Assembly (NCBI RefSeq): GCF_002088235.1
Contig: NZ_AQQV01000001.1
Location: forward strand, 1,488,001-1,552,000
Source of the DNA: Oceanococcus atlanticus
GTDB lineage: Bacteria > Pseudomonadota > Gammaproteobacteria > Nevskiales > Oceanococcaceae
DNA: 64,000 bases
Reading direction: 5' to 3'
Made by a program: the position numbers and the translations under genes. Under the pieces are notes generated by a model. That model made no database searches, was not told the DNA's origin, and saw nothing but the letters and a program-made list of their open reading frames with translations. This document shows, in pieces, positions 35,186 to 43,738 of this stretch (its first letter is position 1; every line of letters starts with the position of its first letter).

Positions 35186-36706
35186 ATGAGCGCAACGCGC
35201 CTATTCGGCGTGGCCGCACTGCTGGCCGCGTCACAGCTTCATGCCATACCGGAGGGGCCGGAACCCGGCACCGCGCAGTGGCTGGCCCGCGAAGCGGCCA
35301 ATTACGCCAAGGTGCTGGAAGCCGATCTGGAGCAACAGCTCTCGCCGGCCTTCCAGCTGCGCTGGAACATCCAGAGCGTGGCCAACGAAAGTGCCTGGCT
35401 GCAACGTTCGCTGAACGATCCCAGCTGGCTGTCGCCACAGACTGGCAACACCCAGCTCACACCGTTATGCACCAGCTGGGCTTTGCCCTGCACTGGCGAC
35501 CCCTTCCGTTATCCCGGATACGACAGCTTCTACGAGGCTGAGGGCGAGGTCAGTCCGTTTGTCGTTTATGACGCGCAGTGCGCCCGCATATCCGGGCGGG
35601 TTTGGGCGCCGATCGACAGTGCGGCGGGTGCCATGCTGCCCACGGTGGTGATCGAAAACGGTTCGGTCCAGGCGCCGGAAACGCTGTACTGGTGGGCGGC
35701 CCAGGCCCTGGTGCGCGCGGGTTACGTGGTGCTGACCTTTGATCCGCGTGGTCAGGGGCGTTCAGACATGCAGACCCCGGATGGCGAACAGGGCGGCAAC
35801 TTCAATTCCACCGTGTTCTGGGATGGTCTGGTCAATCTGATCGACTTTTTCCGCTCATCGCCAAGCGCCCCGTACCCGCACAACGCAAGCTGTGCTGACA
35901 CCTATCCCACCGAGGTTACGCCGTTCAACCCGTTCTGGGATCGCATGGACCCGCAGCGCCTTGGTCTGGCCGGTCATTCTCTGGGCGCTGCCGGGGTGAC
36001 CCGCGTTCAGGCCTATGGCGCGCCGGGCGCTGAACCCTGGCCGGGTCTGCTCGATGCGGACAATCCGGTCGATGTGATCGTGGCCTGGGACAAGCTGGGT
36101 GACATCAGTGGTGAAGCTGGCCCGGTGCAGCCACGGGTGCCGGCCATGGGGCACACCTCCGAATACGGTCTGGCGCCAGTGCCGCATCTGAGCGCTCCCG
36201 ACCCCGAGGCGCACAAGGCCGCCTATCGCGGCTGGCAGGATGCCGAAGTGCCGGTGTTTCAGCTGACCATACAGGGCAGCGCGCACTATGAGTGGTCGTT
36301 GATCCCGGGTTTTCCCGCCACCTTCTGGTGCCCGGACCCGGCCAGCGGAAGCTGTGAGGGTGGCTGGGCCCAACCCATGGCTGAGCATTACACCGTGGCC
36401 TGGTTTGATCGCTGGCTCAAACAGCCAGGCGAGCCGGGATATGCCGATGCCGATGCGCGCCTGCTCGATGACGCGCAATGGCAGGAGCGCTACAGCTTCT
36501 ACTACCGCTCGGCCCGCGATTTTCCGGACCGCAGCGGGCAACGTCAGCTGTGCGAAGACATTCGCGCCGGCTGTGCGGCGCCGCAGCAGGGACGTGCCGA
36601 TGGGCTTGCCGAGTCGCGTGGTGGCGGGCTGGGTGGCGGGCTGTTGCTGTTCCTGCTGGCGGCCGCGTTCAGGCCAGGTAGGTGTAGCCGCTCAGCCCGC
36701 TCTTGA
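35186..36706 (+). CDS. Exported alpha/beta hydrolase with GlyGly-CTERM-like tail
   Basis: A 506-residue protein with a signal peptide (about 1-20, cut near LHA). It has an alpha/beta-hydrolase core: FDPRGQGRS as the oxyanion region and GHSLGAAG with nucleophile Ser265; a histidine in IQGSAHYEWSLIP may complete the triad. The C-terminus is GGGLGGG followed by a short hydrophobic helix (LLLFLLAAAF) and a basic end, like GlyGly-CTERM sorting signals. The last residues overlap the 3' end of the convergent speA gene. Substrate unknown; probably an esterase or lipase-like enzyme at the cell surface. Confidence 0.78.
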   Translation: MSATRLFGVAALLAASQLHAIPEGPEPGTAQWLAREAANYAKVLEADLEQQLSPAFQLRWNIQSVANESAWLQRSLNDPSWLSPQTGNTQLTPLCTSWALPCTGDPFRYPGYDSFYEAEGEVSPFVVYDAQCARISGRVWAPIDSAAGAMLPTVVIENGSVQAPETLYWWAAQALVRAGYVVLTFDPRGQGRSDMQTPDGEQGGNFNSTVFWDGLVNLIDFFRSSPSAPYPHNASCADTYPTEVTPFNPFWDRMDPQRLGLAGHSLGAAGVTRVQAYGAPGAEPWPGLLDADNPVDVIVAWDKLGDISGEAGPVQPRVPAMGHTSEYGLAPVPHLSAPDPEAHKAAYRGWQDAEVPVFQLTIQGSAHYEWSLIPGFPATFWCPDPASGSCEGGWAQPMAEHYTVAWFDRWLKQPGEPGYADADARLLDDAQWQERYSFYYRSARDFPDRSGQRQLCEDIRAGCAAPQQGRADGLAESRGGGLGGGLLLFLLAAAFRPGRCSRSARS

Positions 36707-38537
36707 GTGCGCCAAGCGCGGCCTCGCGCGCTGGGCCATCCAGCTGCGCAGCAGCCAGCTTGTCCTGATAGTGCTGAATCAGTTCGGCCGCCGACAGATG
36801 CACGTAGTCGAGCAGTTCGTCGACCCGGTCGCCACGTTCGATCTCGCCCAGTGACCAGTGCCCGTCGGCGTTGATGTGCACGTTGACCGCATCGGTGTCG
36901 CCGAACAGGTTGTGCATGTCGCCGAGAATTTCCTGGTAGGCACCAACCATGAAGAAGCCGAGCAGATAGTCCTGCCCCTCGCGCGGGCTGTGCACCGGCA
37001 GCGAGGAGTCGACCCCGTCGCGGTCAACGTAATGGTCGATACGGCCGTCGGAGTCGCAGGTCAGATCGCGAATCACCGCGCGCCGGTCGGGGCGCTCGTT
37101 GAGGCGGCTGATCGGCATGATCGGAAAGACCTGCTCGATGGCCCACACATCCGGCACCGACTGGAACACCGAGAAATTGCAGAACAGCTTGTCGGCAAAG
37201 CGTTGCTGCAGTTCATCCAGGGTTTCGCGGTGGGCGCGCACGCCGGAATCCAGGCGCTGCATGCACAACGCCGAGATCGCGCGGTGCAGGTTCTCTGCGG
37301 CGGCGCGTTGGTCCAGGCTCAGCTCGCCCAGGCCGAACGCCGCCAGCAACTGCTCCAGCAGGGTGTCGGCATCGGCCAGGGTTTCCAGCGGCGGGATGTC
37401 GTCACCGTGCTGATGCAGCTGCCACAGCTCGTGCAGGGCGGCCGGATCATCCTCGGCAGGTTCCATCAGCGCAGGCACATGGGCTCGCTCGGCATCAATC
37501 ACGTTGGTGATCAGCACCGCGTGATGGGCGGTCAGCGCGCGCCCGGATTCGCTGATGATGTGCGGACACGGCTCGCCGGCCTGGCGTGCCGCATCGGCAA
37601 AGGCGTCGACCACCGCGCGGGCGTAGTCGGCCATGGTGTAGTTCATCGAGCAGTAGCTGCGTGAGCGGGTCCCTTCGTAGTCCACACCCAGCCCCCCACC
37701 GACGTCGATGGTGTCGATCGGCGCGCCGGCGCGGCGCAACTCGACAAAGTAGCGCGCAGCCTCGCGCAGGCCACGGCGGATGTCGCGCAGATTGGCCACC
37801 TGGGAGCCCAGATGGAAATGCAGCAGATGCAGGTGTTCCAGCATGCCGTGGCCGCGCAGCTGGGTGACCGCGTCACTGACCTGCTGGGCCGACAGGCCAA
37901 ACTTGGATTTCTCACCGCCGGTGTTCTGCCAGTGGCCGGCGCTGATGCTGGCCAGGCGCACGCGCAGGCCCAGATCCGGGTTCAAGCCGCTGGCTTGTGA
38001 TTCGCTGACGATGTGATCGATTTCGGACAGCTTCTCCAGCACCATGGTGACGCGGTGGCCGAGTTGCTGGCCGATCAGGGCCAGGCGGATGTATTCGCGG
38101 TCCTTGTAGCCGTTGCACACCACCGGTCGCCCGGCCGGCAAAAGCCCGAGCACGGCCAGCAGTTCCGGCTTGCTGCCGGCCTCAAGGCCGATCTCGCCAC
38201 CGCGCAGAATCTCGCGCACCACGTCGGCCTGCTGATTGACCTTGATCGGGTAGACCGGGGTATAGCGCGCCGGGTATTCGGCTGCGGCAATGGCCTGATC
38301 AAAGGCGCCCTGCAGGCGCGCGACCCGGTCACGCAGAATGTGCGAAAAGCGCAGCAAGGTGGGCACCCGCAGCGGCGCGCCGTCGCCGCGCTCGAGGATT
38401 TCGCGCAGGGCGATCTTGTGGTCACCCGCGGTGACGCATAGATCACCCTCGGAGCCAACGGAAAAATACCCGGAACTCCAATGAGTTACGTTATAGAGCC
38501 TTGCGGCATCAGCGGCGGAAAAACCAGTCCCTCGCAT
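36669..38537 (-). CDS. speA: Biosynthetic arginine decarboxylase
   Basis: A 622-residue PLP enzyme of the SpeA type that makes agmatine from arginine for polyamine synthesis. The PLP lysine is K99 in YPIKVNQ. Typical blocks are LGLRVRLAS, KFGLSAQQV, VGGGLGVDYEGT, ISESGRALTAHH, and FFMVGAYQEILGDMHNLFGDT near the C-terminus. It is somewhat shorter than E. coli SpeA, mostly at the N-terminus. It is divergent from speE, 43 bp from start to start, so the two polyamine genes probably share control. Confidence 0.95.
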   Translation of the reverse strand: MRGTGFSAADAARLYNVTHWSSGYFSVGSEGDLCVTAGDHKIALREILERGDGAPLRVPTLLRFSHILRDRVARLQGAFDQAIAAAEYPARYTPVYPIKVNQQADVVREILRGGEIGLEAGSKPELLAVLGLLPAGRPVVCNGYKDREYIRLALIGQQLGHRVTMVLEKLSEIDHIVSESQASGLNPDLGLRVRLASISAGHWQNTGGEKSKFGLSAQQVSDAVTQLRGHGMLEHLHLLHFHLGSQVANLRDIRRGLREAARYFVELRRAGAPIDTIDVGGGLGVDYEGTRSRSYCSMNYTMADYARAVVDAFADAARQAGEPCPHIISESGRALTAHHAVLITNVIDAERAHVPALMEPAEDDPAALHELWQLHQHGDDIPPLETLADADTLLEQLLAAFGLGELSLDQRAAAENLHRAISALCMQRLDSGVRAHRETLDELQQRFADKLFCNFSVFQSVPDVWAIEQVFPIMPISRLNERPDRRAVIRDLTCDSDGRIDHYVDRDGVDSSLPVHSPREGQDYLLGFFMVGAYQEILGDMHNLFGDTDAVNVHINADGHWSLGEIERGDRVDELLDYVHLSAAELIQHYQDKLAAAQLDGPAREAALGALKSGLSGYTYLA

Positions 38538-38580
38538 GCGCTTTATACTTCCGGTTTTGGATCAGTCACAGAGTAGCGGG

Positions 38581-39450
38581 ATGGTAAACGAGAACGAGTG
38601 GTTTCTGGAGCCGATGGAGTCCAAAGGCACGCTGTTCGGCCTGAAACTGGACGGTGAACGCCTGCATGCGGAGCAGTCCGCGTTTCAGCACATTGAGATT
38701 TACCAGACCGAAACTTTCGGCAAGTTGATGGTGATTGACGGTTGCGTGATGCTCACCGACCGCGACAATTTTCTCTATCACGAGATGATTGCTCATCCGG
38801 CCCTGTGCCTGCATCCCAATCCGCGGCGCGTGCTGATCATCGGCGGCGGCGATTGCGGAACCCTGCGTGAAGTGTTGCGCCATCCGCAGGTTGAATCTGC
38901 GGTGCAGGTCGACATTGATGAGCGGGTAACGCGGCTGGCCGAGGAGTACTTCCCGGCGCTGTGCGACAGCAATGATGATGCCCGCGCGCAGTTGTTGTTC
39001 GATGACGGCATCGCCTATGTGCGCAACGCGGCTGATCAGGCGTTTGACCTGATCATCGTGGATTCCACCGACCCGGTTGGGCCGGCTGAAGGTCTGTTCA
39101 ATCGCGCCTTCTATGCCCAGTGCCACCGCGCGCTGGCGGATGACGGCATTTTGGTGCAGCAAAGCGAATCGCCGCTGATTCACCTGGAATTGATCCAGCA
39201 GGTGCATGCGTCGATGAAAGGCGAAGGTTTTGCCGCAACCCGGCTGGTCAATTTTCCCCAGCCGGTTTATCCGTCGGGCTGGTGGTCGGCCACCCTGGCC
39301 TTTAAGCAGGCCGAGGGCGCGCAGCGTCAGGCTGACAGTGCCCGGGTTGAGGCCATTTCGGCCGACACCCTGTACTTCAATGCGGCAACCCTGAACGGCG
39401 CCCTGGCGCTGCCCAATTTTGTCGCTAAAGCGTTAGCTGAAAAGGCCTAA
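38581..39450 (+). CDS. speE: Polyamine aminopropyltransferase (spermidine synthase)
   Basis: A 289-residue enzyme transferring an aminopropyl group from decarboxylated SAM to putrescine. The N-terminal beta domain precedes the nucleotide-binding GGGDCGTLREV (88-98); the putrescine/catalytic motif DSTDPVGPA follows. I start at 38581 (MVNENEWFLEP), which fits the family; an in-frame start at 38536 overlaps the speA start. It pairs functionally with speA across the divergent promoter region. Confidence 0.94.
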   Translation: MVNENEWFLEPMESKGTLFGLKLDGERLHAEQSAFQHIEIYQTETFGKLMVIDGCVMLTDRDNFLYHEMIAHPALCLHPNPRRVLIIGGGDCGTLREVLRHPQVESAVQVDIDERVTRLAEEYFPALCDSNDDARAQLLFDDGIAYVRNAADQAFDLIIVDSTDPVGPAEGLFNRAFYAQCHRALADDGILVQQSESPLIHLELIQQVHASMKGEGFAATRLVNFPQPVYPSGWWSATLAFKQAEGAQRQADSARVEAISADTLYFNAATLNGALALPNFVAKALAEKA

Positions 39451-39854
39451 GGTGTTTCCGCCAGGGCGCAAGTCTCGTCGGCGCGCGTCTTGGTGGTGTT
39501 GATCAGGTTTTGGCGTTCTTGTGCGGACATCATGCGCTGTTCGCCATCCTCGCCGCGCACCGCCAGATGTGGTGTGCTGTTGTAACGGGCAAGCCGGCTT
39601 TTATATTCCTGGCAGGCCTCCGCTGCGCTCATTTTTCCGGAGCGTGAGGCCGGTTGTTGCGGTGTTGCTTCGGCCTCCTCTTCGCTCTCCCGCTGTCCGG
39701 CTTGCGCAGGCGGCGGCGGTGCTTTCAGGCGCTGGGCGCCAGCGGGCGGGCGGTCACCGTAGTGCACTTTGCCTTGCTCATCGACCCAGCGATAGGCTGC
39801 GGCGTTGGCCAGAAAACTGGCGAGCATCAGACCTGTGAGGAGCAAGCTGCGCAT
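39447..39854 (-). CDS. DUF4124-domain periplasmic protein
   Basis: A 135-residue protein with a signal peptide (1-19, NAAA) and immediately the DUF4124 motif YRWVDEQGKVHYGDRPPAGA, common in small proteobacterial envelope proteins. A Pro/Glu-rich linker and a helical C-terminus with two cysteines follow. Function unknown. It overlaps the 3' end of convergent speE by 4 bp. Confidence 0.8.
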   Translation of the reverse strand: MRSLLLTGLMLASFLANAAAYRWVDEQGKVHYGDRPPAGAQRLKAPPPPAQAGQRESEEEAEATPQQPASRSGKMSAAEACQEYKSRLARYNSTPHLAVRGEDGEQRMMSAQERQNLINTTKTRADETCALAETP

Positions 39855-39929
39855 GCGGACATTCCGAACTGAACACCTGCTAAATGTGACATCTGTATGG
39901 GCTGACGTCCACCCCGGATGGTGTGCTCC

Positions 39930-40151
39930 ATGAGTGAGACGGTCAGACCCCAGATCCTGAGCCTTGTGGGCGGTGACCACGCATTGCGGCGCGACGCGTC
40001 AGGCCAGTGGGAAATCTGTACGCCGGACCAGGCGCAAGCGACCCTGAGCCTGCCGCGCGGCCAGATTGTGTGGCTATGCCGCTGTGGAAAATCAAGGCAG
40101 TGGCCGCAGTGTGATGGTCAGAGTCATTTCAGCGCTTCGGCGGTGCGCTAA
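39930..40151 (+). CDS. Small CDGSH-type iron-sulfur protein with altered motif
   Basis: A 73-residue protein. The end carries C-R-C-G-K-S-R-Q-W-P-Q-C-D-G-Q-S-H, the CDGSH 3Cys-1His 2Fe-2S pattern but with an extra glutamine between CDG and SH. It probably binds a redox-active or transferable cluster if the insertion is tolerated. The ATG at 39930 is preferred; 39918 is an alternative. No clear Shine-Dalgarno. The 3' end overlaps the convergent DUF2878 gene by 23 bp. Confidence 0.7.
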   Translation: MSETVRPQILSLVGGDHALRRDASGQWEICTPDQAQATLSLPRGQIVWLCRCGKSRQWPQCDGQSHFSASAVR

Positions 40152-40677
40152 GCCAGGCCAGCACGGGCAGGATGAGCATCCAGCATTGCGCCACGATGAG
40201 CAGAGCCAGCCAGGTCGGCTGGGCCAGGCTGGCCGCGCCGAGCGCGCTACCGCTGAGGTAAGCACAGGGCGCTGATAGCAGTGCGATCGGTATGCTGAGC
40301 CAGCGGCGCCGGCTCAGTATGCTCAAGCTGTGGTGGAACAACAGGGCGAAGTTGACCCACATCGCGTAAATCCACAGCGGGGGTAGCCCCGCGGCCAGGC
40401 TGACACCGTTGTAGTTAATCAGCCCCAGACGCATCAGGAGCAGGTCGCAACACGGGCCGAGCAGCAGCGCGCCAATGATCACGCGCAACTCGCTGCCAGC
40501 GTGCCGACTGAGGTGCAGATGCACGGGCACCCAAAGACACAGCAAGGCTACTGCGAAAACGTCGGACTGTTTGGCGGGGCTCAAGATCAGCGCAGCGGCA
40601 AGCAGCTGAAAGGCCAGCACTTTGGCCCACGCTGGCAGACCGACGGCTGGGGCGCCCGACCATGCCACCGGTTGCAT
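40129..40677 (-). CDS. DUF2878 inner-membrane protein
   Basis: A 182-residue polytopic protein with about six hydrophobic segments. The block GPCCDLLLMRLGLINY followed by PPLWIYAMWVNFALLFHHSL is typical of DUF2878, often encoded with Cfa-type enzymes and DUF1365. The start shares a base with the Cfa-like gene's stop (TGATG), so it is the last gene of the lipid operon. Function unknown; lipid context is suggestive. Confidence 0.75.
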   Translation of the reverse strand: MQPVAWSGAPAVGLPAWAKVLAFQLLAAALILSPAKQSDVFAVALLCLWVPVHLHLSRHAGSELRVIIGALLLGPCCDLLLMRLGLINYNGVSLAAGLPPLWIYAMWVNFALLFHHSLSILSRRRWLSIPIALLSAPCAYLSGSALGAASLAQPTWLALLIVAQCWMLILPVLAWLSAPPKR

Positions 40678-41705
40678 CAGTCGGCGCGACGGGGCTTGAA
40701 CAGGTAGTGGCCCACACCCCACTCGCGACCTTCGTCGATACCGAAGAATTCGGCCACGGCGAGGAAGAACATGCGCCAGCGTTGCAGGCGCAGCCGGCCC
40801 TGTTCGCCGCCGCCAAGAATCTCGATCAGTTCGTCGCGCTGCGCATCGCTGCGCTGCAGCCAGGCATTCGAGGTTTTCTCGTAGTGATGGCCGTCGACCC
40901 ACCAGCGTTCGACCACGCTGAGATGCTCGTCGTAGCGGGTGAACAGGTCATACGACGGCATCATGCCGCCGGTGAAGAAGTGGCGGCTCATCCAGTCGTC
41001 GCCGCCACGATCTTCGTAGGCGTAGGTCAGGGTGTGATGGCAGAACACATGGGCGAAGAACTGGCCATCGGGCTTGAGCCAGCTGGCAATGCGCTCGAAC
41101 AAACGGGCGTGGTTGCGTACATGTTCGAGCATCTCGACCGAGACGATACGATCGAACTGCTGGTCCGGTGCGAAGGCGTTGATGTCGGCGGTGATCACGC
41201 GCACGTTGCTCAGGCCACGCTGGCGCGCGGTGGCTTCAATGAATTCCCGTTGTGGCGCCGAGTTGGACATGGCGGTGAAGCGTGAGCCGGGATAGGCCTG
41301 AGCCGCCCACAGGGTGAACGAGCCCCAGCCACAGCCGAGATCCAGCACCTCCTGACCATCGCCGATGCCGGCGCGCTGCGCGGTGATCTCCAGCATCAGC
41401 CGCTCGGCCTCGTCCAGACTGGCCGTGGTGTCATCCCAGTAGCAGCAGCTGTATTTCAGATGACTGCCCAGAGCGCGCAGGAAAAAGCCCGGTGGGACCT
41501 CGTAGTGCTGATCATTGGCCGCCTGGGTTGCCAGCGCGATAGGCCCATTGCGCCATTCACGCACACGCGCTTCCAGGGTGATCTGCAATTGCTGTGGATC
41601 GAGCTTGCCGTCCTCGGCCAAACGCCGGCGAGACAGGCGCCTGGCGCCAAAACGGATCAGGGGGTCAGGGATGTAGCCTTTTTCGCACAGGGTGATGATG
41701 TTCAT
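40677..41705 (-). CDS. Cfa-like SAM-dependent fatty-acyl methyltransferase, shorter paralogue
   Basis: A 342-residue SAM-dependent enzyme of the cyclopropane-fatty-acid-synthase superfamily. SAM motif I is LDLGCGWGSFTLWAA; IVSVEMLEHVRNH is the post-motif typical of these enzymes. The N-terminal Cfa domain is reduced compared with the neighbouring 422-residue protein. It lies 3 bp after that gene. Paralogues of this kind can methylate, rather than cyclopropanate, unsaturated acyl chains; the product here is not known. Confidence 0.82.
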   Translation of the reverse strand: MNIITLCEKGYIPDPLIRFGARRLSRRRLAEDGKLDPQQLQITLEARVREWRNGPIALATQAANDQHYEVPPGFFLRALGSHLKYSCCYWDDTTASLDEAERLMLEITAQRAGIGDGQEVLDLGCGWGSFTLWAAQAYPGSRFTAMSNSAPQREFIEATARQRGLSNVRVITADINAFAPDQQFDRIVSVEMLEHVRNHARLFERIASWLKPDGQFFAHVFCHHTLTYAYEDRGGDDWMSRHFFTGGMMPSYDLFTRYDEHLSVVERWWVDGHHYEKTSNAWLQRSDAQRDELIEILGGGEQGRLRLQRWRMFFLAVAEFFGIDEGREWGVGHYLFKPRRAD

Positions 41706-41708
41706 GAT

Positions 41709-42977
41709 CTACTCGAAGTCGTGGCGCTCGCGCGCACAGGCCGGTTTGGTGAAATGGGCATGGACCACGCTGGTGGTGGCCTCGCGGAAGCCGGCTTCGC
41801 AGGAGGCCAGGTAGAAATCCCACAGGCGGCAGAACTCGTCCGAGTAGCCCAGATTGCGGACCTGCGGCAGCGCAGCCACAAAGGCGCGGCGCCAATGCTC
41901 CAGGGTGCGGGCGTAGTCCTGGCCGAAATCCTCCAGATCGAACAGGCGCAGTTGGGTGTGCTCGGCGGTGACACGCAGCATCTCGCGCACGCAAGGCAGG
42001 TGACCGCCGGGGAAAACGTGCTCACGGATGAAGTCGGTGCCGCGGCGCATCTGTTCGTAATACTGATCCTGGATCGTGATGGCCTGGATCAACGCTTCGC
42101 CATGGGGAACCAGCAAACGCTCGATCTGGCGGAAATAGGTGGGCAGAAAGGCGTGGCCCACCGCTTCGATCATCTCGATCGAAATCAGTTTGTCGTAGCG
42201 GCCTTCCAGCGTGCGGTAGTCCTGCTTGAGCACGTGAATGCGCCCGTCCAGGCCGGCTTCGTGCACGCGTTGCGTGGCCAGCGCGTACTGCTCTTCGGAG
42301 ATGGTCGTGGTGGTTACGCGGGCACCGAAGTGGGTCGCCGCGTGCAGGGCCAGGCCGCCCCAGCCGGTGCCGATCTCGAGCACGTGATCATCGGCACCCA
42401 GATTGAGCTTGCGGCAGATCAGGTCGTATTTGGCGTGCTGTGATTCGGCCAGTGTGGTGGCCTGGTTGGCAAACACACCGGCGGAGTAGGTCATGCTGTC
42501 GTCGAGGAACAGCTTGAAGAAGTCGTTGCCCAGATCGTAGTGGGCCTGAATGTTGCGGCGGCTGCCCTCGACGGTGTTGCGACGGCGCCATTCCAGTCCC
42601 TTGTACAGCGGCGCGCGCAGCCAGGTCAGGGCGCCGGTGTCCATGGCCGCCAGAGTATCGCGTTCGCGCAGGAACAGGCGGGTGACGGCGACCACGTCGG
42701 GCGCATCCCAAAGCCCCAGGATCCAGGCCTGCCCAGCGCCGGTTGAACCACCGAAGGCAAGGTAGGCGTAAACATTGCGGTCGAGCACCGTAAGCTCGTG
42801 GCAGGGCGTGCCTGCCGCGCCGAGCTGGGTCACGCTGCCGTCAGGCTCGGTGATGCGCAGCTGACCACTGCTCAGGCTTTCGAGCGTCCGGAACAGCGAG
42901 CGGCGCAGTACACGCAGCAGCGCATCGGGCAGCCGGGGTGTCGACAGCGGTTCAGCAAGCGACAACGTGGTGGTCAT
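41709..42977 (-). CDS. cfa: Cyclopropane-fatty-acyl-phospholipid synthase
   Basis: A 422-residue enzyme that adds a methylene from SAM across phospholipid cis double bonds. The N-terminal domain (about 1-125) includes YDLGNDFFKLFLDDSMTYS, and the SAM site is LEIGTGWGGLALHAA. ISIEMIEAVGHAF is the conserved catalytic-core block, and the C-terminal FIREHVFPGGHLP is standard. It overlaps DUF1365 by 4 bp, in an operon facing the ECF sigma gene. Confidence 0.92.
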   Translation of the reverse strand: MTTTLSLAEPLSTPRLPDALLRVLRRSLFRTLESLSSGQLRITEPDGSVTQLGAAGTPCHELTVLDRNVYAYLAFGGSTGAGQAWILGLWDAPDVVAVTRLFLRERDTLAAMDTGALTWLRAPLYKGLEWRRRNTVEGSRRNIQAHYDLGNDFFKLFLDDSMTYSAGVFANQATTLAESQHAKYDLICRKLNLGADDHVLEIGTGWGGLALHAATHFGARVTTTTISEEQYALATQRVHEAGLDGRIHVLKQDYRTLEGRYDKLISIEMIEAVGHAFLPTYFRQIERLLVPHGEALIQAITIQDQYYEQMRRGTDFIREHVFPGGHLPCVREMLRVTAEHTQLRLFDLEDFGQDYARTLEHWRRAFVAALPQVRNLGYSDEFCRLWDFYLASCEAGFREATTSVVHAHFTKPACARERHDFE

Positions 42978-43738
42978 CGGGGCACTCCTGAGGGTTTGGC
43001 GGTGTGACGGCCCGGATAGGGCACGTAAGGCACACCTTTGAGTTTGATGCGCAGGGCCTGGAAGTAGATCGCTGCGGCAATCTTCAGCGTCATCAGTGGT
43101 GTGCGCAGCAGCAGGCCGGTCAGGCTGCGCAGATTCAGCGGTTTGAGGTCCAGCTTCAGGCTGGCGGCGAACACCCGTTCGCCAGCGCGATGGTTTTCCA
43201 GCCCGATCACCAGGCTCTCGCCCGGCGCCTGACGCAGGCGCAGGCGGTAGCTCATGTCCATGGGCATGAACGGCGAGACATGCATGAGCTTTTCGAAGTC
43301 GACGCTACCCGAGGACGGCCAGCGCAGGATGTAGGCGTGCTGTTCATCCCACGGCGTGTTGTGGACCTCCAGTAGCAGCCAGTCGAGCGTCTGGCCATCG
43401 GCCGACCACACGAAGTAGATGCTGACCGGATTGATGCAGTAGCCGAAGTAGCGCGGCTGGGTGAGCAGGCGGATGGGGCCTTGCGGACGTTCGCCGGAGA
43501 AGGCCTCGATTTGGTCACGCACCGCGCTGGCCAGATCGTCGGCGCCGCCGCGCAGATGATCGCGCCGCAGGACGCACGCCACATTGCGGCGCTGATATGA
43601 CCACAACGGGTGCTTGCGCAGCAGGTCTTCGGCCTCGTCGAGATCGAGATACAGCATCGACAGGCGATAGCGGAAATCATGCACACGTGGCGAGAAGCGC
43701 CGGTGCCGAACCCAGCCATATGCCGCCGCGCTGTGCAT
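42974..43738 (-). CDS. DUF1365-family protein
   Basis: A 254-residue protein of DUF1365. Typical blocks are YGWVRHRRFSPRVHDFRY at the start, YFGYCINPVSIYFVW in the middle, and LEVHNTPWDEQHAY. Its biochemical role is unknown, but it almost always sits between an FAD oxidoreductase and a Cfa enzyme, which implies action in fatty-acid modification. Start at 43738, overlapping the oxidoreductase stop (TGATG). Confidence 0.88.
   Translation of the reverse strand: MHSAAAYGWVRHRRFSPRVHDFRYRLSMLYLDLDEAEDLLRKHPLWSYQRRNVACVLRRDHLRGGADDLASAVRDQIEAFSGERPQGPIRLLTQPRYFGYCINPVSIYFVWSADGQTLDWLLLEVHNTPWDEQHAYILRWPSSGSVDFEKLMHVSPFMPMDMSYRLRLRQAPGESLVIGLENHRAGERVFAASLKLDLKPLNLRSLTGLLLRTPLMTLKIAAAIYFQALRIKLKGVPYVPYPGRHTAKPSGVPR

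Noticed and set aside
33018-35438. An 806-codon open frame on the minus strand opposite typA
   Set aside because: It is the antisense shadow of a high-GC, strongly biased gene. The translation has no recognisable domain, while typA on the + strand has every GTPase motif.
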